DNA of 64,000 nucleotides from the NCBI GenBank assembly GCA_963682025.1, contig OY821520.1:139280042-139344041 (forward strand), written 5' to 3'. This stretch comes from Cordilura impudica. Lineage: Eukaryota > Arthropoda > Insecta > Diptera > Scathophagidae. Positions 19,149-31,735 of this stretch are shown here, one piece after another. Within the stretch, counting starts at the first letter, position 1, and each line of letters begins with the position of its first letter. The position numbers and the translations under genes were made by a program. Under the pieces are notes generated by a model. It was not told where the DNA came from. It worked only from the letters and a program-made list of their open reading frames with translations, and made no database searches.

Positions 19149-21127
19149 TTGCAAAATAAGCATAATGCCTGGATTAGTCTACGACTGAAAATTGGCGCAA
19201 CAAGTACTGAAACCATGGCGTTAAACAATTTAAAATTATTTGAACTGTTTAGAAGGTCAACCACACCAAAGTTTTTCACGGAAGCTGCTTTAGAAGAACT
19301 TGATAGCTTATACGGAAGTATTGAGAGAAGCGAAGTTATAAAAAATAATTTTTATCTGATATATGCAAATATTAAGGCAAAATGGGTGAAATCTAATCGA
19401 ACCATTCAGAACTCCAAATACGAGGACTGGCTTAATGAAGACACCATCCTGGATATATTGGCAGTAGATAAACCCACCACATCAACCAGAGGAGCAAAAG
19501 GAAGGCCAAAAAAAAGTATTGAGGAGTGTTCAATTTTCACAAGAAAGAGGAAACTTGCCGATGCCACCAATGACTTGACCACGAAGCATTTATCGGACAA
19601 GGCTGTCTATTAAATATACAAAGGATAGTGAAAGAGTTAGGTCGCAGATTACAAAATCTGTTGCTGATGCAAGCCCACTGCGACTAAAAAGGATTAAGGA
19701 AAGCATTCCCACGCCCACAAACGCACACATTAAAAAGTATGGTTCCGAAGAAGCCTTGGCCTTGTTTATGGACTTACAACTTTCCAAAGAAAAATATGAC
19801 ATACTACGGGCATCCTTGATGCGACACGGGGATGACGTTTTACCAGGATACAAGCATATTACGCAAACCAAAATAAATTCACGACCACTGCATACGGAGT
19901 TTACGGAAGTCTCTGTGAAAGCCAATCTGCAGGATCTCATGGGCCATACAGCAAAACGGTTGTTGGAGAGTCTTCCTGAAAATGAGGTGAAAATTCTTCC
20001 TGAGAAACTGACATTGATCAGCAATCCGGATCAAGCGTTTATAAGCAAAGGATATCTTCCGATGACGCTACAATATCGGACGGAAAAATGTTTATGGCAT
20101 CTGTTGTTCCTTTGCGGCTAAAATCTGATGTTTCCCTACACTGGAAAAATCCACGTCCGTCATCAGTGCATTATTGCCGACCAATAATGTTTCAGTTTGC
20201 AAGGGAATCGGCAGAACTCATAAGGACCACGGTGAAGGACACTGAAGAACAAATAAGCAAGATTAAGCTTACAAAGCTGCATATTGGAGAAGGAAAATAT
20301 ATTGAATGCAATTACGAGTTCCACCTGACCATGGTTTACGGAAACGTCGTAAAAGAACTGACAGGAACAACCTCATCATTGTCATGCCCGATTTGCAAAA
20401 AGAGTCAGAAGAACTTTGGTAATTTAAACGATTCTACAAACGAGGAGAATTGCGAATATGGAATGTCACCATTGCACGCAAGGATAAGGTGTATGGAGTT
20501 CTTGCTAAAACTGGAAAAGATAAGGAAACGATCAGAAAGAAGCAAATACAGGATGCTTTTTTTAAACAAGTCGGACTAAAAGTAGACTGTCCCAAGCATG
20601 GATACGGTAACTCAAACGATGGAAACACTTCTAGGATATTTTTTGAAATTGTTGAGGCAGTAACTAGAATCACTGGAATTGACAATCAAATCGTGAAAAG
20701 ATTGGGAACGATCTTGAATGTTTTAAACTGCAAAGAAAATGTCAATTCTACAAAATATGGAGAATATGCATCGAAAACTGCATCTCTTTTAGCAGAAATG
20801 TATCCACAGAAGAAGTTGACCCCGACCGTCCATAAAATATTGGCGCATGGCAAAGATATAATTGAGTACCAGTCTTTGCCAATTGGAGAACTTTCTGAAG
20901 AAGCACAGGAGTCTCTTAACAAATTTTATAAAAAATATAGATTGCAGAACACATTCAAAGCATCAAGGGTAAGGCAAAATGAGGACCTCTTCAACATGTT
21001 GGCAGCATCTTCAGATCCACTCATTTCTTCCCTGCGGCATGTGAAGTCACGAATAGAGTTAGAAAATAATTATAGTTTAGAAATGATTAGTCTTTTAGAT
21101 ATACATACCTTCTCTTACGAATTGTGA
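19149..21127 (+). pseudogene. Transib transposase (RAG1-like), inactive
   Basis: Successive frames give the Transib/RAG1 core in order: KYGSEEALALFMDLQLSKEK; VPLRLKSDVSLHWKNPRPSS with YCRPI; LTMVYGNVVKELTGTTSSLS with CPICKKS; GMSPLHARIRCMEFLL; HGYGNSNDGNTSRIFFE; YGEYASKTASLLAEMYPQ; TVHKILAHGKDIIEYQSLP; IGELSEEAQESLNKFYKKYR; SSDPLISSLR. Three frameshifts (near 19600, 20050 and 20500) break it. LTMVYGN has Tyr where the family has the second catalytic Asp (LTMxDGK), and the DGSSGH-type segment with the first Asp is missing near 20050. In active elements this DDE enzyme cuts and pastes the element. Confidence 0.92.
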
Positions 21128-21464
21128 TGAATATTTTACAGAAAATTGAAAAAATTAATTTAAAAAAGAAGTAATTTTTTTTTAATTTGTTGGGTAATAA
21201 TTTAAAACATAAAACCCTAAAGAAAAAAAATAAAAACAATCTAAAAATGTAAAAATAATTTTTTTTAGTTACCATAAAATTGATTTTTCTACAAATTTTA
21301 ACTTTGATAACCCATAAGTAGGCCCCTAGCACCCTTTCCAAACCCTCATTTCATAGGCTAAACAGTTTTCTATCATATGCTGTTTAAACTGTTCAATTAT
21401 GTTATTCGGTTCAAAAGATATGATTTTTGCAACGAAAAAACCCAAATGGCGCCACTGTGCGTTG

Positions 21465-22893
21465 GCTAAATTAATATTATAGATGTGATATATTTTTTAA
21501 TGCATCTTATATACGAGTATGTTTTGTATATGTAGGTATGTATGTGTGATACAAATACAAAAAAGTCGTCATAACTTTTTGAACAGGTTTCTCCTGGGTG
21601 ATTAGTATTTAGGTTGAGGTTGCGGAATGCAAGAGTAGGCTGTAATTGCTGGAACCTAAATAGTGGACAGTTGAGAATCTGTGCCTTGAATATTTATAGT
21701 TTCTCGAGAAATGGAGAAATTATAAACGCAGGGTTTGAAGGTTATATTTTAAGTTGAGGGTTGTAGACTAAGTGCTTGAGCAAAAAGTATTTTAATAAAA
21801 TTATGCCTATAGCATGGGTAACTTTTAAGCTTACGATAATATATAACAATGTAATTCACAATATGTTGCTTACGATATTTTGGGTATAGTAATAGAATTC
21901 ACAATGTGTTGCTTACGATACGTTTAATATAGAAATGTAACTCACAATTTTAAATTCATAATTCGTTGCTAATATAACTTTTATTAATTATTAATTTAGA
22001 CACTTTTTTTTGTCATATATCAAAAGTTGTAAAAATAATATGTATTAATATGATTGCATACCACTTTTATTTATATTGTTTGTGTTTATTTTGTTGTTTG
22101 GATGCCCCACTTCATATCTCGCACTCATTCTCGATGATCGCTAGAACCTGCATAAGGTCTTTGTTTTCGGCATTTTATATTTTTTAACAAAAAAAAAAAA
22201 AAAAACCTCGGATGACATTTGTCAGTAACAAACTGCATTTTAATTTGCGCTTCTTTTTTTATAAATTTTATTATCTCACAATACATGTTTGCTTTTGTTG
22301 CACCCTACATTGAAATATGGAGCATTTCGAGATCATCGAAATGAAAATTCGAAAATAATTTCAATTTCAATATAACAAAATGACGAACAAAATATGCTTC
22401 GAAGACTAAAAATGTGAGCGATGTGTTGCAATGCATCGGAATGTATGTTTTATATTATCGTCAATATTTCAATCTATGCTAAATTATAAATTAGAGAAAT
22501 CCTTTAGGATGAGTTCTAAAATTTTTAAAAGTTCTCTATTTTCACTTAAGTCCCAATAAAAGATTCTAGATTGATTTCAGTATGCAATTATTTATAGCCA
22601 ATAAGTGTATCGACATGTTTTGTGCACGTTCATACTGTCGTGCGTTTTTTCGTCAACATTTAACAAAAATCAATTTTATCATCACTTTACTTCAATGAGT
22701 GTTTTCTCTTTCCATTTTGTTGTTGTTATGTTCAATATCCTTTTTGCATTTCACAAAATGTCATTTACTCACGTATTCATGAATATTTATGGTCACTTTT
22801 CATGATTATTTGTGAGTGGCAAAAAAAATGGATATTTATTTTTGTTTGTTACGTTTAAAGTCATTTCATTGTAAATGTTAATTGCAATTTTAT
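21465..22893. other. AT-rich spacer, no gene seen
   Basis: Contains short repeats of TTCACAATRTGTTGCTTACGATA (near 21850 and 21897) and an A18 run near 22190. Open frames here are short and motif-free. Confidence 0.5.
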
Positions 22894-23640
22894 TTTTTAT
22901 ACCCTATACCACCATGTGGTTTGGGTATAATGACTTTGTGCTGCTGTTTGTAACTACCAAAAATATTTGACTTAGACCCATCTTTTATTATACCGATTGA
23001 ATCAGAATCACTAACTGATTCGATTTAACGATGTCCGTCCGTCTGTGTGTCCATATAAACCTTTTAATGAAAATATGAATATATTTTGATGAAATTTGGT
23101 ACATAAACTTCTATCGGCCATAGAATGAACGCTATTGAAACTGGTGAGAATCGGTCCATGTTCAGAGGTAGTCCCCATACACATGACCCCTATGAAATCG
23201 ACATAAATTGCCATAAGATCCAAATTGTCATATAGATCTTACTCAAATTGGGTTTGTATGCGTTTGTTACATCCATTAATGAGTAGTCCAAAAATGATCC
23301 CTATGGGTTAACTCTTAGTCATAGAGCTGCTTCCCGATCTTCACTTAAATCTATCAAAAAACAAAAATATTGCACTGATTCTTCTCAAATTTTGTTTGTA
23401 TATATTTTTGCAAAATACAAGAGACTGTACCAAACATAGTCAGCATCGTTCCATTTTTGGGCCTAGTTCCCATATAGATATAGCATCCGACATGAACTTT
23501 TTCATATCTGCAGTCAAAAAAATTAATAAAAATCCCACTCAAATTTGGTTTATGCTTATTTTCTATGTCTAGTTGGTTGGGCCTATGAGGTATAGGGTAC
23601 CATATAGTCGGTCTACACCGACTATAATTTTCTTACTTGT
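22894..23640 (+). repeat. Family B repeat, copy 1
   Basis: Starts TTTTTTATACCCTATACC, includes GGTTTGGGTATAATGACTTT and GTCCGTCCGTCTGTGTGTCC, and ends with a palindromic AGTCGGTCTACACCGACT then ATAATTTTCTTACTTGT. Full copies are ~750-790 bp. No protein is conserved in it beyond what DNA similarity explains. Probably a non-autonomous TE or a LINE/PLE 3' part; class unknown. Confidence 0.75.
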
Positions 23641-23920
23641 TTATGTATGATTCGTCGGTAGGCAATCCATTCCCACAAGACTGCATAAGAAGTTAACTTA
23701 AATAAGTAAAAAGTTGATTTAAGTCCAATGTAGTCATTAATAGTTCCTCTGAATATGATTTAAAGGCAATGTACTATTTTGTCTTTTTCATCTGGTTAAA
23801 TTTGAATTAAGTTTATTGTGTGGTAAAACCAATTGAAAGTAATTGAAATTTAACTGAAGTTTTTTAATTTAAAAGTAAAAAATTTTATTTTTTTTATCGC
23901 TTCATTAAAGCCGGCATTAA

Positions 23921-25328
23921 GCCTTCATCAGCAAATATATTATAAACATTAAAACTAAACAACTTTTCGCGACAACAATATCACAACAACTTGGAAAAAT
24001 TGAAATTAATTTCCATTTGAAAATTTTAAACCTGGAAATAAAAGAGACGAATTTAACTCTCAAAAACCTTAATTGGGATTTAAACAAAATTAGACATACC
24101 CTCAAAGAAACACTAAACGACGAAGAATTTGACAAATTCATAAGGAAACAGAAGACTAGATACAAAAACTTTGTATCGAACAACAAACAGACACATTGTT
24201 CTAAGCTACAAAATCTTAAACGGAAACAATTAGAACAATTCAATTTAAAATATAACCCCTCTTGGTTTGTTAACAAAACAAATGTAAACTTTACGGAAGA
24301 AACAAAGTGGCTTCTTTCTCTAGGTTCTAAATTCGCCGACCCTGTTAATGATAACAATTTTTCGACCGTAAACTTAATTGCTGATTTGGAACAGTGGGTA
24401 CAAACGGTTTCCGACGAGAGACAAAAGGATATAATTAGAACCAAAATAACAAACAGAATACTAACTCACAAAAGAAAAGTAAGAAATAACCCAAAGGAAA
24501 AGTTTATCTTGAACATTTACGAAGAAACGAAGCGGTTTCTAAAAAGATACAAAGACGATATTGTGATCACCAAAACAGATAAAGGCAACAAAACAGTCGT
24601 TATCTACAAAGAAGAATACAAAAAGGAGATGGAAAAGCTTCTACAAGATAAATCTACATATAAAACAATGAGAACAGATCCAACCCAAAAGCTTTTAAGG
24701 ACAAACAACAATCTGGTATTAGATCTTTTTAAACAGGGATATATCACGAAATTTGAGAAAAATAAACTCACATCAAACGCAGCAACAGCACCAAGATTGT
24801 ATGGTTTACCAAAAATTCACAAGCCAAATATACCACTACGACCTATCTCATCATCAATAGAAGTTCCATGCTATAAGCTATCAAAACATATTGGAGGCAT
24901 TTTGAGAAACATTATACTTGACAAATACAACATTAAAAATTCGTTAGAGTTAAAAGAAAAACTAGAAGTTGTGTCTTTGGATGAGAATGAAATTTTAATT
25001 TCTCTTGACGTGGTATCGTTGTTCACCAACATACCGATACATTTGGCTATAAACAATATAATAGCCCAATGGAGCACCCTAAGAAACCATACACAAATAC
25101 CCAGAACACATTTCCTTAAAATATTACAGTTTTGCTTAAATGACAACAACTATTTCATCTATGATAAAACAATTTTCAACCAAACTTACGGAATGCCTAT
25201 GGGTAACCCACTATCGCCCACAATAGCGGACATTGTATTGGATACATTATTAGAAAGAACCACGGAAGAACTACGGGAGAAAAATGTACATATAAAACTA
25301 ATAACAAAATATGTAGATGGAAACGTTT
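23921..25328 (+). pseudogene. Penelope-like reverse transcriptase
   Basis: Frame open from 23921 but with no ATG start. Motifs: DIVITKTDKGNKTVVIYKEEY (RT0/1 region), APRLYGLPKIHKP and LRPISSS (typical PLE), ISLDVVSLFTNIPI (first catalytic Asp), YGMPMGNPLSPTIADI, and ITKYVDGNV, where YVDD is expected. The second Asp is lost and about a dozen codons are missing before ETFNKYH, which resumes in another frame at 25317. So the enzyme is dead. Codon use is A-rich like the surroundings. Confidence 0.9.
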
Positions 25329-26192
25329 AATAAATACCACAACAAACTTAAATTTACCATCGAAAAAGAACAAAACGGATCGATACCATATCTTGATATG
25401 AGAATTTATAGGGAACACAACGGCATAATTACAGATTGGTATACAAAAAACATCGCATCGGGACGACTTATAAACTACCACTCCACTCAGCCAATGGGAC
25501 AAAAAACAAATACGGCCATCAACCTAATCAAAAAAGTTGTAAAAATAAGTGACAATAAGTTTTTACAAAAAAACATAACTAAAATTAAAGATATTTTACT
25601 TAATAATAACTATCCACAAAAAATCATCACCAATTTAATTAAACGGGCAACTAATGAAGAAAGTCGGGAAAGTCGTATGAATAAAACATCTGGCATCACC
25701 AAATTTTTAAGTCTCTCATACATACCAAAACTCACTGAGAGCAAACAAATAAAGGAATTGATAGATGATGAAACAGTTTTAGTAGCTCACAAAGCTAACA
25801 ACACAATCTCCTCACTATTCACAACAACAAAAACGAAAATAGAAAAAATACAACAGAGCAATGTTGTATATGAAATCGAATGTGTGGGCAATGATAACGA
25901 GACGTGCGGCAAAGTTTATGTAGGGACAACAAAAAGAAGTTTAGGCACAAGAATAAATGAACACAAAACAGATATTGAAAAACAAAAATATACAACAGCT
26001 TTGGCGGTTCATTGTTTTGAAATGAAACACACCCCAAACCTCACCGACGTAAAAATTCTTGATAGGGAAAGGAAGATAAACAAGAGATTTACATTGGAGA
26101 GCCTACGAATCCAGGAAAGAAATAATCTTGCCATAAATAAAAAAGAAAATAAAGACAATGCAAATGCAAACTACAACTTAGCTTTAATTTAG
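25317..26192 (+). pseudogene. PLE C-terminal part with GIY-YIG endonuclease
   Basis: Begins ETFNKYHNKLKFTIE and IPYLDMRIYR, the standard PLE thumb region, then a linker, then the endonuclease: NVVYEIECV, a Cys in ETCGKVYVGTTKRSLGTRI and an EHKTDIE helix, ALAVHCFEMKH, and RFTLESLRIQERN. The metal or catalytic Y, R, H and E positions of the GIY-YIG fold are visible. The frame is open to TAG at 26190; the only fault is separation from the RT by the deletion at 25318. Confidence 0.88.
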
Positions 26193-26467
26193 TCAATTTT
26201 AAACTGTGATACCAAAAGAAAGAAAGTTCATCTGTGATATATTTTATTTTATTTTTATTATTTATTTTATTTATTTTTGTGTTTTATGTGGTACTTGTTG
26301 TATTGTTTAAAAACAAATTTATTTAAAATTATAATGTAAAGATTATATGTAAGTGGAATTATTCTTTTATGTTGTGTTAGTTTAAAAAAAAAAAAAAAAA
26401 ATTATTAAATTGAAAAAAAAACATTGTTCTTTATTTTCCATAACGTTGCCAGATTCAATAAAATTTA

Positions 26468-26512
26468 AATCCCTGAGGAAGTTGAAAAAATCTCAACGAA
26501 ACGTCGGAGGAG
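26468..26512 (+). ncRNA. Hammerhead ribozyme motif of the PLE (type I, minimal)
   Basis: Core CTGAGGA (26473-26479; fits CUGANGA), stem II GTTGA/TCAAC (26481-26485 with 26493-26497), GAAA (26498-26501), then CGTC with the predicted cut after C at 26505. Stem I is only UCC/GGA. Stem III is a two-base-pair AC/GU without loop, as in minimal PLE hammerheads that act as dimers. Confidence 0.65.
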
Positions 26513-26646
26513 TAAAATTATGAATAAATAGTCTTTTATTTTTCATTTACTGTGACCTTGAAAGCCTGACTTAGATAATTCTAAGAAAAAACAACATAAT
26601 TATAGATAAGGTCGATAAAAATTATACTAAATTGTAATAATTATTA

Positions 26647-27018
26647 CTAACAGATTCCAGCGCTCAAAACTCGAGTGCAATTTCTAGGCAGCTTTATTTT
26701 TCAAATTAGCCAATTCACAAACCAACTCTTTTATTATTATTGTAAAATATTGCAAATGAAGATAACAAACTCATTAACAAACACATTAACAAATTTAATA
26801 AAACACACATAGCATATGTATAATATCATGTATGTGATAGTAGCAACTTTAAATGCAATTTACTCAGAATAAAGAAAAAATTTTAAAAAATCTGCAAATC
26901 TGGTGAACAGCTAAAAAGAAATACCTTTCACATAATATACGTTTGGTCAAAATCGGGAGATAACTGTGGAACAAAATATCGGTCACAATACAATTACCTA
27001 GCCTATTAATATTATAGA
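26647..27018 (-). mobile_element. HINE copy 2
   Basis: Minus-strand 5' TCTATAATATTAATAGGCTAGG at 27018, preceded by A. The 3' end near 26647 has the CTCGAG hairpin; the terminal CTAG is changed to TTAG. About 372 bp. Confidence 0.82.
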
Positions 27019-28759
27019 TACTATAGTTGATTAGAGTGTTTCTATATGAAATTTTTGTACTTATGGCAGCTTGAGCGTACAGCTTTTATTTTCTATTAAT
27101 CTCAGAAGCTACAACATAATACTTAATATTTACATTCTTTATGCATTTATACTTCTACGTGTAATTTCCCTTTTCTCAGTTTCTTAAGAGTTACCATATA
27201 CGAGTTAAAAATATAAAAAAAATTCTTTCCTAATATTAAACAAAAACGCATAGTCTCGTTGAAGTCGCATAATCGATGTTGACCAACCAGTGTAAACGCT
27301 TACGCTAAAAAAAATGTTTTTCTATACTCTTCTACTAATGCTTAATTTGTTTCTAGCACTTTGAATAGTAGAGAGAGTTCATGTGGTTATTTCAATCTAC
27401 CTATTCTCTGGCAAATAAAACTGAATTATATAGTTTTTAATTAAAATCCTACTTAAATTTGTTCAATGAATATGAGAAAAATAAATGAGTTTTTATAAAA
27501 CTTTTAATGAAAATAATAATGCAAAATGGTATTGACAGTACCCTTCATAATTCAAGTTTGAAATTGAATTTTTCTGAATTTAATTTAATCAAGTTGTAAA
27601 ACAAAATAAACCTTTCTACTGTATGTAAACATTATGTAGACATTGTGGCAGACATTGTCAATGAAATACATTTATGCCCATAATATGTAGATTTATGGTA
27701 ATGGAAAATAGCATTTCTTCGAAATTAATGTTTTATATTATAATTTTTGCAAAATATTGCTATTTCTTACGTATCTTTCTGATATACAACATTTCATATT
27801 TACATAATTTAATGAAATGCATTTCAAATTATGTTGCAAAAGAAGCATATTTTTCAAACGGACTAGAAATAGGCAAATGATGCTGATGCTAAACATTCAA
27901 AACATAAGAACAAGAGTGAACTGCTGTTATTTTAAGTTTAGATATGAAATCACAACAAAAATGGACATAAAAGAGAAAAACATTTCTAAACTGTACGAGT
28001 ATATACTTTTGCTAAACTTTTTGTTACTGTAGCAAACATAGTTTGAACAAATTTTTCTTTTCTTTCTAACTATTTGCTTTTTTTAAGTTTGCCTTAAATA
28101 AAAACCTTGAATAAATTTAACCAAAAAAAAATATTCATGATTTTTAGTTTTGTTACAGAAGTTTTAATATATTTTTTTTTATAAGAAAGGAAAATACAAA
28201 AATTTTTGTATAATGTCACAAGTTGAAAATGCTTGAATAAGTTTTATGGTAAAATCCTATATTTATTACCGCATTTATCACATATGAATAACAAAAATTC
28301 TATGTATCTATTTCGTTGTGTGTGTGTATAAGTATTTAGTTAAAATCAGACAATGAAACCACATTCCACATAGCAATTGAACATAAAGAATAGTTGTATA
28401 ATTCGCAGAGATTCTAAGTCATTGTTTTCGGAAATGAACTCAATCTCTTTGAGCAGAACCTGAAGGAGAGAGGGATACATTTTGAATAAAATAAAAAAAA
28501 GCCTATATAAAACAGCATAAAATACTAAGAAAGTTTTAGTAGATATGACCGACTATACGATACCCTTTACCATGAGTTTGAAAAATGGGTCCAAAAACTC
28601 ATTACAATGCCTAATCAGATATTCGTTCTAAAACTAATAATTTAGTTGTATCTAAATGAAGGGGGTTTTTTGATGTGAGAACAATGACTGAAATCGGAGT
28701 TACATTATTTTAAAAATGTATGGATACTATGATTAAAAAAATTAGTTTAATTTAAAATA
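27019..28759. other. AT-rich spacer, no gene seen
   Basis: About 1.7 kb without recognisable coding motifs. Near 28545-28575 is a short family-B relic (CCGACTATACGATACCCTTTACCATG). Confidence 0.5.
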
Positions 28760-29120
28760 CTAGCAGATTCCAGCGCTCGAAACTCGAGTGCAATTTCTAG
28801 GCAGCTTTATTTTTCAACTTAGCCAATTCATAAACCAACGCTTTTATGGTTTATTATTATAGTGAATGAAGATAACAAACTCATTAACACATTAACAAAT
28901 TTAATAAAACAGACATAGCATATGTATAATTTTATGTATGTGTTAGTAGCAACTTTAAATGCAATTTACTCAAAATAAAGGAATAAATTTAAAAATCTGT
29001 AAATCTGCAAAACGGCTAAAAAGAAATACCTTTAAAATAATGTACGTTTGTTCAAAATCGGGATAAAACGGTGGAACAATACATCGGTCACAAGATATCG
29101 CCTAGCCTATTAATATTAGA
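28760..29120 (-). mobile_element. HINE copy 3
   Basis: The 3' end reads, on the minus strand, ...TGGAATCTGCTAG|T, with hairpin CTCGAGTTTCGAG. The 5' end near 29120 is slightly altered. Confidence 0.82.
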
Positions 29121-29739
29121 GATCTAAACAAGTTGATATCAAATCTGAACCATTTGCTCTGAGTTTTTTTTTTCATTTTTTCTATTGTGAGAATTTTTAA
29201 ATTTTGTAATAATTTCAATCGTTCCTTGCAATATTTTCTGAAAAGTAAATTTTGTGCGGTAAAGCTGGGATTTAAAAAAGTATTTTTAAGATAGCTAATT
29301 TTTAAAAAAAATTCGTTATTTTTAAAAAAGGTACCTTTTGGAAAAAATAAAGTTTCTGTAAAAGGGTTCTTTTGAAAGAAATATTTAGTTTCTTAAAAAA
29401 CGGGGTACAAAAAATTACTTCTTATAAACATTTACTTTTGAGGAAAACGTACTTTCTAAGGAAATGCACCTTAAAAAAATCTTCTTTTTTAGGGATTATA
29501 TTTTTTTTTTTTCATATTGGCGATTTTCTTTACTATATCATTGAAATGATAAAAAAATATTGGCTAATGTGACACGTGCAGTATAAACATACACACACCC
29601 TCATGTAGCATTGACCACAACTACAACAACTACAGCAATAACAGGAATTAAAACTCACAGATATCTTAAGAAAAACAACAAAAACACTGAACATTTTGAT
29701 TTTTTCCTTTGGGATTTTATGCAATAACGAAGCGTCTAG

Positions 29740-29905
29740 CATAGTTATTGAGGGCGTGATCCTGATTTCCACAGACAGACGGACAGACGGTCATCATTAA
29801 ATCAACTTCCCTTGTTATAAAGATCAAGAAAATATATTGTTTTGGGGGTCTCTGCAAGGTGGTGTGGAGTGTATAAAAAGAAAATACGAGGTGATTCAAT
29901 ATGAC
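29740..29905 (+). repeat. Diverged family C fragment
   Basis: ATTGAGGGCGTGATCCTGATTTCCACAGACAGACGGACAG and GGTGTGGAGTGTATAAAAAG match the end part of family C (33478, 37420, 46404). The preceding ~600 bp (29121-29739) are AT-rich without genes. Confidence 0.65.
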
Positions 29906-30071
29906 TTTAAAACTCATATAAGGAGCAAAGAAGGTTTAATTTAGTTTATTTTTTTTATTATGATTTCCCATACAACAAGATTTATAATCTTATAATTAAA
30001 GTATAGGAGTTTTACATTGAATTGAAATAGAAAATAGAAAATAGAAAATGTAAAAATAATAATGGTAAATA

Positions 30072-30125
30072 TAACAAGTAAGAGTGTTAAATTCGGCTGT
30101 GCCGAATCTTTGATACCCTCCACCT
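30072..30125 (+). repeat. Family F repeat end
   Basis: ATAACAAGTAAGAGTGTTAAATTCGGCTGTGCCGAATC...TGATACCCTCCACC carries the palindrome TTCGGCTGTGCCGAA. An inverted relative is at about 14707-14780. Confidence 0.6.
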
Positions 30126-31735
30126 CGGTTTGAGTCTTGATAATAAATGTAAATGAAAAAGTAAACAATTTGTTAAACTTAATACCAAATTATTTCAGCA
30201 AATTCTTTGGGTTGGTTTTCTTCTTTTCTATTATTTCGGATTTATTTCGGTGTTTGCTTTTTGGTCATCGTGGTTGCTGATCGGCATGCATTTTGGTTAT
30301 ATACCTATATGCATGCGTTTCCGGTTATATGACATAACTTCTCGTTTAATTTAGTTTTTGCTAATTAAATAGCTCACCCTAACCTCCATTGCAAAGGTAA
30401 TGGTTGTGTAGAGTGGCTATATGCATTAAATCGTGCTAATTGGAGATGGCTGTATAGTTTCTTTTAACTGGCCAAATATTTCTTCATTGTGGCCATATAG
30501 GTCGGATGGAGTAACAAAATAATAACCAAAAAAAAAAGCTCTCTCAACTTTTTTTTAAAATATTGCCATATTTTGAAAACATAGAGAATAAATTTATAAT
30601 AATAAATAATCAAATTAGGGATGAAAAACGCAAAAAACGAAAAGTCCCAAACATTTTAAATAAAATAATTTAATGTTATCTTTATTTTCTGAAAAACTTC
30701 AAATTTTCATCCAAAAAAAATTGTGAAAATTTATATATAAAAAATAACATTCTCATAAAATTACGTTTACTTATGTAACAATTTTTATGTTAGCAATTCT
30801 TAAATATCATTTGAGGTTTTCTTAAATTCATTGAATTTAAATTAATATCGACAAATCTGTTTTTCTATTTATTTAAATTGTAAAGGAGTGGCATCTCTGT
30901 CGAAATAAGCGAAAAACACAAAGAATAGAAAAAAACAAATTACTTCGTGTTTGACAGGATGATTTTATGTTTATGTTTAATATCTTTATTTTTTTTACTA
31001 ATATTTCTGTTTATTTATTTGAAAATGAAATAATGAATTGAATATGCTATTTAATTTTTTTATTTATATAAAAAAGTTTTTTAATTAAAGCAAAATATTT
31101 TCACTATTTCATGATTTTTATTTATGTATGACGACATTTCAACCTAAAAATTTTAAGTTTTTATCGATTGGATAAACAACACAAAAATGGTTGTCGTTTA
31201 GATAACAACAACAGCTGACTTTAACAATAGCGAATATCGTTTCAAAATTTTACTGATAATTTTGCAATTTTCTTTTTTTTTACAATTCGACTATCGTTAA
31301 AAGAAGTTACTGAATCGCTGTACTGAAAAGTTATTAATATCTCCTGAATGGCAATATTTTTTTTAAATGTAAACATTTTTAAATGTAAAGATATTTCTAA
31401 ATTTAAAATTATTATTTCCGACGTTTTGATATGATTTTCTGAAACTCAATTAATATTTTCTAATTTATAATTGGAAATTTTATTTTCAGTTTTTATTATA
31501 ATTGATATTTTCTTAAATTTGAATGGAAAATTTAAAAAGTGAAATTTTGTATTTATGTGAATAATAATGCTTTATTAATTATAAACAATTTTTAAAAATT
31601 AGATGTAATCGCAATCAGATATTTTATAGGTAAAGCAGAATAATAATTCTATATAACTATGTAGAACTGTTTTGTAAGCAAAAAACTCATTGACGAACTC
31701 GGTAACTCTATTTTGTAAAGACAACAAAAAGTTAA
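30126..31735. other. AT-rich spacer, no gene seen
   Basis: About 1.6 kb of AT-rich sequence with several A/T runs. No coding motif or RNA gene was recognised. Confidence 0.5.

Larger units (their letters stand above)
18204..21459 (+). mobile_element. Transib DNA transposon, complete (3256 bp)
   Basis: Both ends are CACAGTGGCGCC in inverted orientation, and both sides carry the 5-bp duplication CGTTG (18199-18203, 21460-21464). A 5-bp GC-containing duplication and a CACNRTG terminus are Transib hallmarks. The transposase is RAG1-related but broken. The element interrupts the coding fragment at 18038-18203. Confidence 0.93.
23921..26530 (+). mobile_element. Penelope-like element (PLE), degraded
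   Basis: One stretch holds a PLE reverse transcriptase, a GIY-YIG endonuclease and, ~280 bp after the coding end, a hammerhead-ribozyme motif, the set characteristic of Penelope elements. Exact ends were not resolved. A T/A-rich tail with an 18-base A run (26383-26400) lies between the coding end and the ribozyme. Confidence 0.88.

Noticed and set aside
23354..23542. A ~62-residue open frame (IFINFFDCRYEKVHVGCYIY type) repeated at 43053, 44407, 59669 and 61127
   Set aside because: All lie in family-B repeats; the opposite strand is equally open, and no start, motif or third-base pattern supports coding. The similarity is DNA repeat similarity.
23895..23935. A hammerhead-like CTGATGAAGGC on the minus strand near the PLE start
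   Set aside because: The GAAA strand is absent and stem II does not close; at best a decayed or different motif.
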